From Buchnera aphidicola (Aphis helianthi) (GTDB lineage: Bacteria; Pseudomonadota; Gammaproteobacteria; Enterobacterales; Enterobacteriaceae), in contig NZ_CP034894.1 in the NCBI RefSeq assembly GCF_005083845.1, positions 310,001 through 374,000 of the forward strand: DNA of 64,000 bases, read 5' to 3'. Position 1 is the first letter of the stretch. Every line of letters begins with the position of its first letter. This document shows, piece after piece, positions 52,000-62,639 of the stretch. A program made the translations under genes and the position numbers. The notes under the pieces were generated by a model. That model saw only the letters and a list, made by a program, of their open reading frames with translations, had not been told where the DNA came from and ran no database searches.

Positions 52000-53022
52000 T
52001 TATTGATCAGCAGAAACCTCAATTTCTACACGACGATCAGGTGCTAGGCAACTAATTAATAAAGGTCTACTCTCTACATCTTTACATACTTGATCAGTTA
52101 TAGGATACTGATTGCCCATTCCTTGAACATTTATTTTATTTTCAGATATTCCATGAGAAGTAAAATAATTTTTAATACTATACGCACGATCTTCAGATAA
52201 TTGTTGATTATATTCCTTATTACCTATTCTATCAGTATGACCTGACAGTGTAATATAAATATTTTTTGATTTAATATTATTTATTTCATTATCAATTTTT
52301 TTTAGCTTGTCATAAGATATAGGTTTTAATTCTGTACTATTAAAAGGAAAGTTAATATTTTCATTAAGTGCAATATATTGTTTATTAGATGTTTCTGGAG
52401 AATATGATGCAAACATGTCATTAATATTAGATTTTCCAAATTTCCATGCAAAGGAAACAACTGCATCTCCTAAAGTAGGTTTAGATAAATTCATAATTTT
52501 ATCAACACTACTTTTCCATGTATAATCAAATCTAGTAATAAATTCATCGTTGAAAATATATTCAGCCCCTAAAGATAAACTAGGAAACACTAAGCTATTT
52601 CTAGTAAAAACAGTTTGTAAGTCTTCTTTAGTTAAATTTTCCCAAAACATCATTCCTCCTAATCGAGTATATACTCGGAAATCATCGGTAATAGGATATG
52701 ATAATTTTGTTGAAATTTGAACATTGTTAGCTTGCATAGTTTCTTTAGGTTTTTGAAACATTAAATGCGGATGTAATCCAGTTGTATTATTTTCTATTTC
52801 TAAACCAAAATATGGGTTAAATTCATATCCTAAAAATAATCCAAAAACAGGAGCATTTATATTTTCTTCACTTTTTATAGATTGTAGTTCTTTATATTTT
52901 AAAAGATTAAAATTAGACCATCCTACTTTAGCACCTAAATACCATCCATCATTACTTTTTGAGTGAACATTAGTGACTAAGCTTACTAATAGAACGATAA
53001 TAGTAAGAGCTCGTTTTTTCAT
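52000..53022 (-). CDS. ompA: Outer membrane protein A
   Basis: Eight-stranded outer-membrane beta-barrel plus a peptidoglycan-binding C-terminal domain; 340 aa (E. coli 346). A signal peptide (about 1-21, cleaved after VHS) precedes the barrel [12 protein letters not shown]...[15 protein letters not shown]. The OmpA-like domain runs from about residue 225 ([48 protein letters not shown]). The usual Pro-rich linker is reduced. It is likely one of the main outer-membrane proteins. An A/T hairpin lies about 100 bp upstream. Confidence 0.96.
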   Translation of the reverse strand: MKKRALTIIVLLVSLVTNVHSKSNDGWYLGAKVGWSNFNLLKYKELQSIKSEENINAPVFGLFLGYEFNPYFGLEIENNTTGLHPHLMFQKPKETMQANNVQISTKLSYPITDDFRVYTRLGGMMFWENLTKEDLQTVFTRNSLVFPSLSLGAEYIFNDEFITRFDYTWKSSVDKIMNLSKPTLGDAVVSFAWKFGKSNINDMFASYSPETSNKQYIALNENINFPFNSTELKPISYDKLKKIDNEINNIKSKNIYITLSGHTDRIGNKEYNQQLSEDRAYSIKNYFTSHGISENKINVQGMGNQYPITDQVCKDVESRPLLISCLAPDRRVEIEVSADQ

Positions 53023-53124
53023 TTGAAAACTCCATTTTGAGATAAATTATAAAAAATTAAGAACATGTAAATAACTTTAAAAATAAATTATAGTATATTT
53101 TATTATATAATATATATTATATTA

Positions 53125-53152
53125 ATAATATAAATCGATATATTTATATTAT
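53125..53152. repeat. A/T hairpin between murJ and ompA
   Basis: Perfect 11-bp inverted repeat ATAATATAAAT/ATTTATATTAT around a 6-nt loop that contains CGAT. It lies after murJ and before ompA on the minus strand. It could end murJ transcripts or be part of the ompA leader, but an all-A/T stem in this DNA may be chance. Confidence 0.35.
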
Positions 53153-53202
53153 TTATATAATATATATTTCAAATCTTAATATATATCCTTAAATTTTTTT
53201 AA

Positions 53203-54738
53203 TTAATTAACATTATTAGAATTATTTAAAAAAGATATTCCTAAAAAATATAAACTAATCAAATAAATCATTCCAGAAACAAATAAAATTATAAATAAAC
53301 GCGTTATTTTCGTAAAAAAAGAACTAATATCATATAGAGGTATAAAATATATCATAAAAATTAAAACAAATGTCATAGAAAGTATTGCAATTAATAAACG
53401 AAATATAAAAATACATTCATTAAAATTAAAATGAATTAGTTTTTTTTGATACATTTTCCAATACAATAAAAAAAAATTTATCCAACCAGATATACTAAAA
53501 GATAGAGCTAAACCTGCATGTTGAAAATAAAAAATTAAACATGGATTTAATATTTGTGTTATTGATAAAGTAAAAAGTGCTATTCTTGTGGGAATATTTA
53601 CTTCTTGAGAAGCATAAAAAGCTGAAGATAAAACTTTAACTAAAATAAAAGCAACTAAACCAATAGAATATAATTCTAATGCTTTTTGTGTCATTAAAAC
53701 ATCAAAATTTGTAAATTTTCCATATTGGAATAAAATAACTACTAACGGTTTAGCTAAAACAAATAATATAATAGAACTAGGTAAAGATAAAATTAAACCA
53801 ATACGAAATCCCCAATGAAGTAATTGTTTATATTCTTTAAATCTATTTTTTGAATAACTTTTTGATAAAGATGGAAATAAAATTGTACTTAAAGAAACAC
53901 CTAGCATACCAATTGGAAATTCAATCAATCTATCAGCATAATACATCCAAGATATCGAACCTGAATTTAATAAAGAAGCAAAAATAGTGTTAAAAATTAA
54001 AGAAATTTGATTTGCAGAAGCTCCTATAAGACATGGTCCTATTTTTTTTAAAACTTTTAAAAGCCCAATATTATTAAAATTAAAATTAGGCATTATAAAC
54101 ATATTTATTTTAATTAAAGATGGAAGCTGATATATTAATTGAATAATTCCTCCTATAATAACAGACCAAGCCAATACAAGAATTGATGGTTGAAAAAAAC
54201 TATTAAAAAAAATAGATAAAATAATAATAGTAATATTTAAAATACTTGGTGCAAGTGCAGGAATAGAAAAATAGTTCCAACTATTTAAAATAGAAGAATA
54301 TAATGAAGATAAAGAAACTAATAAAATATAAGGAAACATAATTTTTAACAACGTAGAAGATATTTGAAATTTTTGAATTGATTGAGTAAATCCTGGTGCA
54401 CTAAATTCAATTATATAACTAGAAAATATTATTCCCAATAATATAATAATAGATAAAAATATAATAATTAGACCTGATAAAGATGCAATAAAATCTTTTG
54501 TATATTTTATTTTTTTATACGATTTATAATATATTAATATAGGAACGAAAGATTGTGAAAAAGCCCCTTCAAAAAATAGTCGACGTAATAAATTTGGAAT
54601 TTTAAAAGCAACAAAAAACGCATCAGTATAAATAGAAACACCAAAAATATGAGCAATTACAAGATCTCTCAAAAAACCTAATATACGTGATATTAATGTC
54701 ATAAAACTAAGAGAAAATAAAGATTTTAAAAGATTCAT
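53203..54738 (-). CDS. murJ: Lipid II flippase MurJ (MviN)
   Basis: Integral membrane flippase that moves lipid II to the periplasmic side for peptidoglycan synthesis; 511 aa, same as E. coli, with about 14 hydrophobic segments. N-terminal SRILGFLRDLVIAHIFGVS, then FKIPNLLRRLFFEGAFSQSFVPI hold residues typical of the MOP-superfamily MurJ central cavity. It is upstream of ompA and divergent from pyrC. Presence of MurJ, MinCDE and MepM indicates that this symbiont makes a cell wall. Confidence 0.96.
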   Translation of the reverse strand: MNLLKSLFSLSFMTLISRILGFLRDLVIAHIFGVSIYTDAFFVAFKIPNLLRRLFFEGAFSQSFVPILIYYKSYKKIKYTKDFIASLSGLIIIFLSIIILLGIIFSSYIIEFSAPGFTQSIQKFQISSTLLKIMFPYILLVSLSSLYSSILNSWNYFSIPALAPSILNITIIILSIFFNSFFQPSILVLAWSVIIGGIIQLIYQLPSLIKINMFIMPNFNFNNIGLLKVLKKIGPCLIGASANQISLIFNTIFASLLNSGSISWMYYADRLIEFPIGMLGVSLSTILFPSLSKSYSKNRFKEYKQLLHWGFRIGLILSLPSSIILFVLAKPLVVILFQYGKFTNFDVLMTQKALELYSIGLVAFILVKVLSSAFYASQEVNIPTRIALFTLSITQILNPCLIFYFQHAGLALSFSISGWINFFLLYWKMYQKKLIHFNFNECIFIFRLLIAILSMTFVLIFMIYFIPLYDISSFFTKITRLFIILFVSGMIYLISLYFLGISFLNNSNNVN

Positions 54739-54879
54739 CTTAAATTAACCTAAACGGTTTAAATATAAACTGAAAAATATTTTAAGTATTAATAAAATTA
54801 TCTTGCTTATAAAAGATTTAACATGCTATAAAAGATATTTAAAAATATTTAATCCTTAACAACTAAATTAAACTAAGAA

Positions 54880-55923
54880 ATGTCTTCTTTAAAGAAAATA
54901 AAAATAATTAAACCTGATGATTGGCATCTTCATTTAAGAGATAAAAAAATTTTAAAAAAAATTCTACGATATACTCAAACATTTTATCGACGTGCAATAA
55001 TTATGCCTAATCTTAACAAACCTATTACAAATTGTAAAAAAGCTATTGCTTATAAACGTAGAATTATAAATGCATCTCAACTAAATACTAAATTTGAACC
55101 ATTAATGATTTGTTATTTAACAAAAGAAACTTCTTTACAAGAACTAAAATATGGTTTTTTTAAAAAAATATTTATAGGAGCAAAATTATATCCCGATCAA
55201 TCTACAACAAATTCAAAAACTGGTATAAATAAAATTAGTGAAATTTTTCATATATTAGAGCTAATGCAAAAAATAAATATGCCATTACTAATACACGGAG
55301 AAGACAATAATTTTGACATTGATATTTATGATCGAGAAGCTAAATTTATTGAAAATACGCTAGTATTACTACGTAAGACATTTCCAGAATTAAAAATAAT
55401 ATTAGAACATATTACTACTAAAGAAGCCGTATATTACATTGAAGAAAATAATTCACCATATTTAGCAGGAACTATCACACCGCATCATTTAATGCTTAAT
55501 CGAAACAACATGTTTATTGGTGGAATTCAACCTAATCTTTATTGTCTACCTATTTTAAAAAGAAATATACATCAAAATGCTTTAAGGCAAGCTATATCTA
55601 ATGGTAGTACAAGATTTTTTTTAGGAAGTGATAGTGCTCCACATCTTTATGAAAATAAAATTAATTTAATTGGATGTGCAGGAATATTTAATGCCCCATC
55701 ATCTTTATTATGTTATGTCACTGTTTTTGAAGAAATGAAAGCTTTAAAATATTTTGAATCTTTTTGTTCAAAAAATGGGCCCAATTTTTATAATATCCCA
55801 ATCAATAAAGAAAGCATCACACTAATAAAAAAACCTTATAAAATTTTAGAAAAAGTTAGCGTTGGTAAAGAATTTATTATACCTTTTTTATCTGGTGAAA
55901 TACTAAACTGGTCTATTCTTTAA
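54880..55923 (+). CDS. pyrC: Dihydroorotase
   Basis: Cyclises carbamoyl-aspartate to dihydroorotate in pyrimidine synthesis; 347 aa (E. coli 348). The metal motif DDWHLHLRD (about 13-21), the GAKLYPDQSTTNS stretch holding the metal-bridging lysine, LIHGE and the C-terminal GSDSAPH are intact. It is divergent from murJ and converges on flgN (39 bp). Secure call. Confidence 0.97.
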   Translation: MSSLKKIKIIKPDDWHLHLRDKKILKKILRYTQTFYRRAIIMPNLNKPITNCKKAIAYKRRIINASQLNTKFEPLMICYLTKETSLQELKYGFFKKIFIGAKLYPDQSTTNSKTGINKISEIFHILELMQKINMPLLIHGEDNNFDIDIYDREAKFIENTLVLLRKTFPELKIILEHITTKEAVYYIEENNSPYLAGTITPHHLMLNRNNMFIGGIQPNLYCLPILKRNIHQNALRQAISNGSTRFFLGSDSAPHLYENKINLIGCAGIFNAPSSLLCYVTVFEEMKALKYFESFCSKNGPNFYNIPINKESITLIKKPYKILEKVSVGKEFIIPFLSGEILNWSIL

Positions 55924-55962
55924 ATATTTATTATTCAAATTTAATATTGTAAAAAATTAATT

Positions 55963-56370
55963 TTATAAGTTTCCATGAACATCATAAATAGTATTATTTT
56001 TATTTTTAAAAGATTTATACAAATTTAAAAAATTTTGATTTAAGTAAAATTTATTTTTTATAAGTTTTTTATTCTCAAGGTTAATTTTGTTTAAAAATAT
56101 ACATTTATTTACTATTTTATTTGAATAATTATTCAATTCATTATATTCTAAATACGGAGGAAAAACATTATAAATTTTTTCAAGTGATATCTGTATTTTT
56201 CTTTCTTTATTTAATTTATTTAATAAATAATGTTTTTTTTCTATAATAGAAAATAATTTCTTTATATTAGTTTTAGAATCTAATAAATTTATATGTTCTT
56301 CATGTATGATTTTATTTATCAAGACAAGAATATTATCTATTTTTTGTAAGGTATTAATTAATTTTTTCAT
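55963..56370 (-). CDS. flgN: Flagellar hook-filament junction chaperone FlgN
   Basis: Assigned mainly from position beside flgA and weak similarity. The 135 aa (E. coli FlgN 138) are mostly helical, Lys/Asn-rich, with a C-terminal TIYDVHGNL resembling the E. coli LYGADGQ segment. FlgN binds FlgK and FlgL and delivers them to the export gate. flgM, which precedes flgN-linked genes in E. coli, is missing: only 50 bp separate flgA from flgN. Codons are very A/T-rich, indicating weak constraint. Confidence 0.8.
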   Translation of the reverse strand: MKKLINTLQKIDNILVLINKIIHEEHINLLDSKTNIKKLFSIIEKKHYLLNKLNKERKIQISLEKIYNVFPPYLEYNELNNYSNKIVNKCIFLNKINLENKKLIKNKFYLNQNFLNLYKSFKNKNNTIYDVHGNL

Positions 56371-56420
56371 TAAATATCTCTTTAAATGTATAATATTTAT
56401 TAAATATAATATTATTCACT

Positions 56421-57077
56421 TCATAAAACAACTATTACTTCTCCATCTGTATTAATTGTTCCAGTAACAATTTTTCCATTGTTCATTTTTACACGTATTA
56501 TTTCTTTAATACCTCCATTAGATAGTGCTTTTCCAGTACTAATAATTTCGAAACTAGTTCCTTTAACTCTAATAGTTACTTTTTGGTTTACTTTGATAGT
56601 CCAAAATACGCGTGTCATAAAAGATGTAATTGGTTCAAAAGGTAAAATATCACGTATATTTACTTTATTTATAACGTCTTTTTTATGTAAATAAGTACCA
56701 TTAGGTAGACGATCTAAACGTCCCATTATAGTTTTTAAATCAGATTCGACAATTTTTGTACCACGAAAAATAGTTTTATTTGCTACAATGTATTTCCCTT
56801 GTACTTGTAATGCTAATTGTAAATGTTGAAATTGAGGACCACAAATATATAAAATATTAAATAAACCAAAATGATCAAAATTATTTGCTAATAAAAAGTG
56901 TGGTTTTTTACAAATTTGATTTTGTTTTAATGGAGTATGTATTAATATTTTAAAATTATTTGTATCAAGAGAGTATTCTTTTTTAAAAAATTTGTTTAAA
57001 TGACTTATATAATCATTTGCATTAATTTTAAAAGATAAAAAAAGTAATAATATAAAAAAAAATTTTACTAATTTCAT
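56421..57077 (-). CDS. flgA: Flagellar P-ring assembly chaperone FlgA
   Basis: Periplasmic chaperone for P-ring protein FlgI; 218 aa (E. coli 219). An N-terminal signal peptide (about 1-20), and a C-terminal SAF/ChapFlgA domain (about 85-218, VANKTIFRGTKIVESDLKTIMGRLDRLP, VTIRVKGTSFEIISTGKALSNGG) are visible. It is divergent from flgB, as in E. coli. FlgI is encoded at 62.6 kb. Confidence 0.93.
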   Translation of the reverse strand: MKLVKFFFILLLFLSFKINANDYISHLNKFFKKEYSLDTNNFKILIHTPLKQNQICKKPHFLLANNFDHFGLFNILYICGPQFQHLQLALQVQGKYIVANKTIFRGTKIVESDLKTIMGRLDRLPNGTYLHKKDVINKVNIRDILPFEPITSFMTRVFWTIKVNQKVTIRVKGTSFEIISTGKALSNGGIKEIIRVKMNNGKIVTGTINTDGEVIVVL

Positions 57078-57311
57078 TTTTTTCCTTGTTGATTGAAATA
57101 ATATTCAATTTATTAAAATTGATCAATAAGTACAATATATTTTAAAATTTCAAATCTGTAGTAATTTATATATAATGATAATTTATAAATTTAATTTTTA
57201 AAATTAATTTAAAATAGATTTTTTATATTAAAATATTTAATATTAAAAAAAAATAGAAATAAAAATATTATTACTGTTAAATATTATTAATAATAAGTAA
57301 AGGATATAAAT

Positions 57312-57728
57312 ATGTTTGAAAAAATAAATAAAATGTTTGATTTAAATGAAAATTTATTAAATTTCTATGCTAGAAGAGAAGAAGTTTTATCATCAAACAT
57401 AGCTAATTCTGAAACGCCCAACTATAAAGCAATGGATATTAACTTTAAAGATACATTTAAAAAGATATTAAAAAAAAATAATATGAATTTTTCTAAAATT
57501 GATTTACAACTAACTTCAAAAAAACATTTAACACCAATAATAAAAAAAAATGATATTTCTTTATTCGAAACTAAACCTATTAAAACTAAAAATATTAAGG
57601 TTGATGGAAATACAGTAGATATGAATCGTGAACGAATAGAGTTTATAAAAAACACTTTAAAATATGAAGAAAATTTAATATTTATAAAAAATGAGATTAA
57701 AAATATAATGCATGTATTAAAAGGATAA
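57312..57728 (+). CDS. flgB: Flagellar proximal rod protein FlgB
   Basis: Rod subunit, 138 aa as in E. coli. The conserved N-terminal flg_bb_rod motif [25 protein letters not shown] (about 22-46) is visible and a C-terminal helix ([22 protein letters not shown]) pairs with it. AAAGGATAT precedes the ATG. It starts the flgBCDEFGHIJ operon; flgC follows at 5 bp. Confidence 0.95.
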   Translation: MFEKINKMFDLNENLLNFYARREEVLSSNIANSETPNYKAMDINFKDTFKKILKKNNMNFSKIDLQLTSKKHLTPIIKKNDISLFETKPIKTKNIKVDGNTVDMNRERIEFIKNTLKYEENLIFIKNEIKNIMHVLKG

Positions 57729-57733
57729 AACTT

Positions 57734-58144
57734 ATGTCTTTATTTAATATACTCAATATTGCCGGTTCAGCAATGACTGCGCAGTCAGAAAAAATAAATA
57801 TTATTGCTACAAATTTAGCAAATGCAGAAAGTATAATATATAAGAATGGAAAATATTATCCATATATTGCAAAAAAGGTTATATTTAAAGCATGTAATTC
57901 CAATAAAACAGGGATCGGAGGAGTAAAAGTTTCAGAAATAATTAATGATAAAAATCCAATGCAAATGATATACGATCCAATTAATCCTTTATCTAATACA
58001 AATGGATATGTTTTAAAATCCAATGTTAATCCAATTGCAGAAACTATAGATCATATTTCAGCGTCAAGAGCTTACCAAGCTAATATAGAAGTATTAAAAA
58101 CTGCTAAATATATAATATTAAAAACATTATCTATTGGTGAATAA
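57734..58144 (+). CDS. flgC: Flagellar proximal rod protein FlgC
   Basis: Rod subunit, 136 aa (E. coli 134). The N-terminal NIAGSAMTAQSEKINIIATNLANAES and C-terminal YVLKSNVNPIAETIDHISASRAYQANIEVLKTAK motifs of the rod family are conserved. It is packed tightly between flgB (5 bp) and flgD (10 bp). Confidence 0.95.
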   Translation: MSLFNILNIAGSAMTAQSEKINIIATNLANAESIIYKNGKYYPYIAKKVIFKACNSNKTGIGGVKVSEIINDKNPMQMIYDPINPLSNTNGYVLKSNVNPIAETIDHISASRAYQANIEVLKTAKYIILKTLSIGE

Positions 58145-58154
58145 GGAAGGATAA

Positions 58155-58832
58155 ATGAGTCATATTAATATTGATTCTGTTATAAATAATAATGTTATTG
58201 AACAAAATAAAAATGAATCAAATAACGAATCTAATCCATTAGATCTACAAAATAATTTTTTAAGTTTATTAATTGCTCAAATTAAAAATCAAGATCCCAC
58301 TGATCCTATTAAAAATACCGAATTAACATCACAGTTAGCTCAAATTAACACAGCAACTGGAATTGAAAGATTAAATAATACTGTAGGACACTTTTCTGAT
58401 AAAATAAATCAAAATCAAAATATTCAAATATCTTCTTTAATTGGTCATCGAGTTATGATACCTAGTTCACAAATTGTACATACTAAAGACATGAAGACAG
58501 AATTTGGAATAGACTTAATTGGTTACGCAACATCAGTCGAAATAAAAATATTAGATAGTGATAATAAAGTTATACATGTGACAAAACTGAAAGATGCAAA
58601 ACCTGGCGTATATAGCTTTATATGGGATGGTTTAGATTTAGATGAAAATACAGTTCCTACTGGAAAATATAATATTACTGTAGTAGCTAAAAATAGAGAC
58701 AAAGACGTTCCTGTTCAAACTTTATGTGAAGCATTAGTAAATAGTATTATTACTTCTTCTAAAGATCCTATAATAGATTTAGGAGTAATGGGAACTACAA
58801 CATTGTCTAAAATTCGTAAAATTTTCAAGTAA
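58155..58832 (+). CDS. flgD: Flagellar hook cap / scaffolding protein FlgD
   Basis: Cap that guides hook subunit assembly, 225 aa (E. coli 231). The conserved N-terminal NNFLSLLIAQIKNQDPTDPIKNTELTSQLAQINTATGIERLN and the C-terminal FlgD Tudor/Ig-like part (GVYSFIWDGLDLDENTVPTGKYNITV) are visible. AGGAAGG precedes the ATG. Secure call. Confidence 0.95.
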   Translation: MSHINIDSVINNNVIEQNKNESNNESNPLDLQNNFLSLLIAQIKNQDPTDPIKNTELTSQLAQINTATGIERLNNTVGHFSDKINQNQNIQISSLIGHRVMIPSSQIVHTKDMKTEFGIDLIGYATSVEIKILDSDNKVIHVTKLKDAKPGVYSFIWDGLDLDENTVPTGKYNITVVAKNRDKDVPVQTLCEALVNSIITSSKDPIIDLGVMGTTTLSKIRKIFK

Positions 58833-58883
58833 TAATATATATTTAAAAAAATATTTAAACGTTAAATGATAAAGGAAAAACAT

Positions 58884-60095
58884 ATGTCAACTATGGAAGC
58901 TATCAGTGGATTAATGGCTAATAGTAATAATATAGATGTTGTATCTAATAATGTAGCAAATGCTTCTACTGTAGGATTTAAATCTAGTACTCTTTCTTTT
59001 TTCGATATAATATCTAATTCATTCTACTCTAACAGACCAATCGGATCTGGTGTTGGAATTGCTAATACGAGACAAAATTTTAGCAATGGAGTATTAATGC
59101 AAACAGGAAGAGATTTAGATTTAGGCATTGTACAGGATGGTTTTTTTAGAGTTTTAAATTCCAAAGGATATGTCTATTATACAAGAAATGGTCAATTTTT
59201 ATTAGATAAAGATAAAAATATTATTACTATGGATGGCATGTATTTAACAGGTCAAAATCAATGTAACTTTAAAAACAATTTAAATAATATATCTAAATTA
59301 GAACCTATTAATTTAAAAAATTCTGATGTTCTTCAATCAAAACCAACAACTGAAATTAAATTAAATGCAGATTTAATTGATAATGCTAATTCTAGTAATA
59401 CTATTACAGGTTCTAATGATCACATAACAAATATAGAAACAAATAATATTACTGTTTATGATCAAGACGGAAAAGCTCAAAATATAACTATTTCTATTGA
59501 TAAGCAAGACAATGAATGGATTATAAAAGTTAAATCAAATAATGTAAATAATTCAAACGATGAAAAAATTGATGATACTATTCATTTAAAATTTGATTCT
59601 CAAGGCAAATTAATTTCTGATTCAACTATTAAAATTAAGTCAAAAAATTTTAAAAATCTTACTTTAGATATAAAATGTACGCTTAAACAATCAGAAAATC
59701 ATAACAGTACTATACAACTTTCTCAAAATGGATATCCAAAGGGTCTTTTGAAATCTTTTGAAATTTTAAATAATGGTGAAATTCTTGGGCAATATACAAA
59801 TCAAAGAATAGAAAAAATTGGACAAATATTTTTATCAAAGTTTATGAACCCAGAAAAGTTAAAACCTGAAAGTGGAAATATTTGGTCTGCAACTCAAGAA
59901 TCTGGAAATGAAAATATTGGAATAGCAGGAGATAAAGGATTTGGAATTATGATTTCAAAAACTTTAGAGTCATCTAATGTTGATTTAAATAAAGAATTAA
60001 TTAATATGATTGTAGCGCAACGTAATTATCAATCTAGTGCACAAGCTTTTAAAACAGAAGACAAAATAATTGGTACTTTAATTAATTTAAGATAA
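58884..60095 (+). CDS. flgE: Flagellar hook protein FlgE
   Basis: Hook subunit, 403 aa (E. coli 402). I start at ATG 58884, with AAAGGAA 7 bases before it; this gives [26 protein letters not shown], matching the family, whereas the upstream in-frame ATG at 58866 adds six residues and overlaps the ribosome-binding site. Conserved N- and C-terminal D0 segments (the latter [22 protein letters not shown]) flank a diverged, Asn/Lys-rich surface domain (about 130-300). Confidence 0.95.
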   Translation: MSTMEAISGLMANSNNIDVVSNNVANASTVGFKSSTLSFFDIISNSFYSNRPIGSGVGIANTRQNFSNGVLMQTGRDLDLGIVQDGFFRVLNSKGYVYYTRNGQFLLDKDKNIITMDGMYLTGQNQCNFKNNLNNISKLEPINLKNSDVLQSKPTTEIKLNADLIDNANSSNTITGSNDHITNIETNNITVYDQDGKAQNITISIDKQDNEWIIKVKSNNVNNSNDEKIDDTIHLKFDSQGKLISDSTIKIKSKNFKNLTLDIKCTLKQSENHNSTIQLSQNGYPKGLLKSFEILNNGEILGQYTNQRIEKIGQIFLSKFMNPEKLKPESGNIWSATQESGNENIGIAGDKGFGIMISKTLESSNVDLNKELINMIVAQRNYQSSAQAFKTEDKIIGTLINLR

Positions 60096-60117
60096 TTTTC
60101 AAAGTTAGGTACTATAA

Positions 60118-60858
60118 ATGGAAAATACGATTTATCAATCAATGAAAGCTGCTATTCGATTATTAGACAATCAAGGTATTATTGCAAATAATTTAGCAAA
60201 TGTATCTACTAATGGTTTTAAAGAAACATTTAATCTTACTATTAAAGATGAAGATATAAATAATTTACATAAAATTAGAACACAAAAATATTATAATTTT
60301 TCAGAAGGTATACTAACAAATACTCAACGCAAACTTGATTTAATTGTTAAAGACAATGGCTGGTTAGCAATAAAAGATATAAATGGAAAAGAAGCATATA
60401 CAAAAAACGGACATTTAAAAACCAATTCGAAAGGACAACTTACTATTCAAAACTATAAAGTAATTGGAAACCAAGGATATATAAAAATACCAAATAATAT
60501 AAATATAAAAATTTTATCTAATGGTAAAATTCAAAAAATAGATGAACAAGAAAATAAAGATTTTGATAAAGAAATAGGATCATTAAAATTAGTACGTTTT
60601 TCCAAAAATGATCTGATCCAAAAAGATAATGGTTTATTTTATTTAAAAAATAATAAATTAAATCAATATTCAGAAGCATTACATGATGATACTGTACGAG
60701 TACAATCGGAAGTATTAGAAGCAAGCAATGTTAATCCAACTAAAAATATGATTGATATGATTTCGAATGCACGACAATTTGAAATGAATATGAAAATGAT
60801 ATCAATGTATGATCAAAATACAGAACGTGCAAATCAATTATTTAACATTAATAATTAA
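60118..60858 (+). CDS. flgF: Flagellar proximal rod protein FlgF
   Basis: Rod subunit, 246 aa (E. coli 251). N-terminal [30 protein letters not shown] and C-terminal [33 protein letters not shown] are the family motifs. It follows flgE by 22 bp and precedes flgG by 12 bp. Secure call. Confidence 0.95.
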   Translation: MENTIYQSMKAAIRLLDNQGIIANNLANVSTNGFKETFNLTIKDEDINNLHKIRTQKYYNFSEGILTNTQRKLDLIVKDNGWLAIKDINGKEAYTKNGHLKTNSKGQLTIQNYKVIGNQGYIKIPNNINIKILSNGKIQKIDEQENKDFDKEIGSLKLVRFSKNDLIQKDNGLFYLKNNKLNQYSEALHDDTVRVQSEVLEASNVNPTKNMIDMISNARQFEMNMKMISMYDQNTERANQLFNINN

Positions 60859-60870
60859 AAGGATAAAAAT

Positions 60871-61653
60871 ATGATTCCTTCTTTATGGATTTCTAAAACA
60901 GGTCTTGATGCTCAGCAAATTAATATGAATGTTATTTCTAATAATTTAGCAAATGTTAGTACAAATGGATTTAAACGAGCTAGAGCAGTATTTGAAGATT
61001 TAATGTATCAAACAATACGAGAAGCAGGAACAAATTCATCTATTGATACAACTTTACCATCAGGCTTGCAAATAGGCACAGGAGTAAGACCGGTAGCTAC
61101 TGAAAGAGTTCATAATCAAGGAAATTTGTCAAAAACAGACTCATCAAAAGATGTAGCTATTAATGGTCCAGGATTTTTTCAAGTACAATTACCAGATGGT
61201 AACGTAGCATATACAAGAGATGGTTCATTTCAATTAGATCAAAATGGTCAGTTAGTAACTAATAGTGGATTTGCAATAGTACCTGAAATAAATATTCCAC
61301 CTAATTCAACAAATATTAATATAGCAAGAGATGGTATTGTAACTGTCACCATACAAGGACAAACACAACCTATTTCGATTGGTCAATTAAATTTAATTAA
61401 CTTTATTAATAATTCTGGATTAGAAAATTTAGGAGAGAATTTATATCAAGAAACAAAAGCTTCTGGTAACCCAATAGAAACTACACCAGGTTTAAACGGA
61501 ACAGGTTTATTATACCAGGGATATGTTGAAACATCTAATGTTAACGTTGCTGAAGAATTAGTAAATATGATTCAAACTCAAAGAGCTTACGAGATTAATA
61601 GTAAATCTATCAATACTTCAGATCAAATGTTACAAAAATTATCTCAACTATAA
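60871..61653 (+). CDS. flgG: Flagellar distal rod protein FlgG
   Basis: Main distal rod protein, 260 aa exactly as in E. coli and the best conserved of this operon. [44 protein letters not shown] at the N-terminus and [30 protein letters not shown] at the C-terminus are intact. AAAGGAT is the ribosome-binding site. Confidence 0.97.
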   Translation: MIPSLWISKTGLDAQQINMNVISNNLANVSTNGFKRARAVFEDLMYQTIREAGTNSSIDTTLPSGLQIGTGVRPVATERVHNQGNLSKTDSSKDVAINGPGFFQVQLPDGNVAYTRDGSFQLDQNGQLVTNSGFAIVPEINIPPNSTNINIARDGIVTVTIQGQTQPISIGQLNLINFINNSGLENLGENLYQETKASGNPIETTPGLNGTGLLYQGYVETSNVNVAEELVNMIQTQRAYEINSKSINTSDQMLQKLSQL

Positions 61654-61726
61654 CAATTGATTTTTATGACAAAAATAAATTTAAAATTTATATATTAAAA
61701 TTTTTTTTATTAAGGATCATGTTTCT

Positions 61727-62443
61727 GTGGTAAAGTTATTTAGTTATAAAATTAAATATTATTTAACTATTCTTGCTTTGTTATCTATTCAAAGCTGTGC
61801 TTCTATTGAACACCAATCTTTAGTAAATGGAATTACTACATCTATCGCTCCAAATGTATTTCCTAAAACTAAAAATGGTTCTATATTTCAAGAAACTGTA
61901 CCTATTCATTATGGATATCAACCATTATTTGAAGACCATCGGTCGCATAATGTTGGAGATACAATAACTATTGTATTGCAAGAAAACATTAGTGCAAGTA
62001 ATAGCTCGGCTTCTAATATGACTCGAAATAGTACTGCTAATTTAGGTATGACGATTTCACCAGGACAATTAAATCCTATATTAGGATTTAATATAAATGA
62101 TGGTAAAACAGGTTTTGATAGTATAGGAAAAAATGATTTTTATGGAAAAGGCAGTCATTCAGCCAAGAATAAATTTACTGGACTTATTACTGTTACTGTA
62201 AAAAGAGTATTTCCAAATGGAAATTTGCAAGTAGTTGGTGAAAAACAAGTTGCTATTAATGAAGGCATAGAATGTATTAGATTTTCAGGTGTAGTTAATC
62301 CTCATAACATTAATAAAAATAATTTAGTTGCTTCAACTCAAATTGCGGATACGCGTATTGAATACGTAAGTAATAGTGGTGTTAATGAAGCTCAAAAAAT
62401 GGGTTGGTTGCAACGATTATTATTAAAAATTTCTCCTATTTAG
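61727..62443 (+). CDS. flgH: Flagellar L-ring lipoprotein FlgH
   Basis: Outer-membrane lipoprotein forming the L-ring; 238 aa (E. coli 232). Start is GTG at 61727, 10 bases after TAAGGA; a nearby ATG at 61720 is out of frame and stops after four codons. A signal peptide (1-23) ends in a lipobox with C24 (SIQSCA). [33 protein letters not shown] and the C-terminal [13 protein letters not shown] match the family. LolCDE in this window would release it to the outer membrane. Confidence 0.95.
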   Translation: MVKLFSYKIKYYLTILALLSIQSCASIEHQSLVNGITTSIAPNVFPKTKNGSIFQETVPIHYGYQPLFEDHRSHNVGDTITIVLQENISASNSSASNMTRNSTANLGMTISPGQLNPILGFNINDGKTGFDSIGKNDFYGKGSHSAKNKFTGLITVTVKRVFPNGNLQVVGEKQVAINEGIECIRFSGVVNPHNINKNNLVASTQIADTRIEYVSNSGVNEAQKMGWLQRLLLKISPI

Positions 62444-62483
62444 TATTGAAATTTATAAATTATCATTCTTAATATTATTTAAA

Positions 62484-62515
62484 CTCATAAAGGATTTAAA
62501 ATAATCCTTTATGAG
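62484..62515 (+). repeat. Perfect 13-bp hairpin between flgH and flgI
   Basis: CTCATAAAGGATT/AATCCTTTATGAG form a perfect 13-bp stem around a 6-nt loop, 40 bp after the flgH stop and 124 bp before the flgI ATG. Neither strand has a U-tract after the stem (AAAAATTTC on plus, TTTAAATAAT on minus). It looks like an mRNA stabiliser, processing site or partial terminator inside the flg operon. Confidence 0.75.
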
Positions 62516-62639
62516 AAAAATTTCATAATAAAACTAAAACTTATCAATTAAAAATTATTCAAAATGACATATTATATATTTTATATATAATATATATATT
62601 AAAAAAGTAGAATTAATAAGTAAATGTATAAGGTATATT

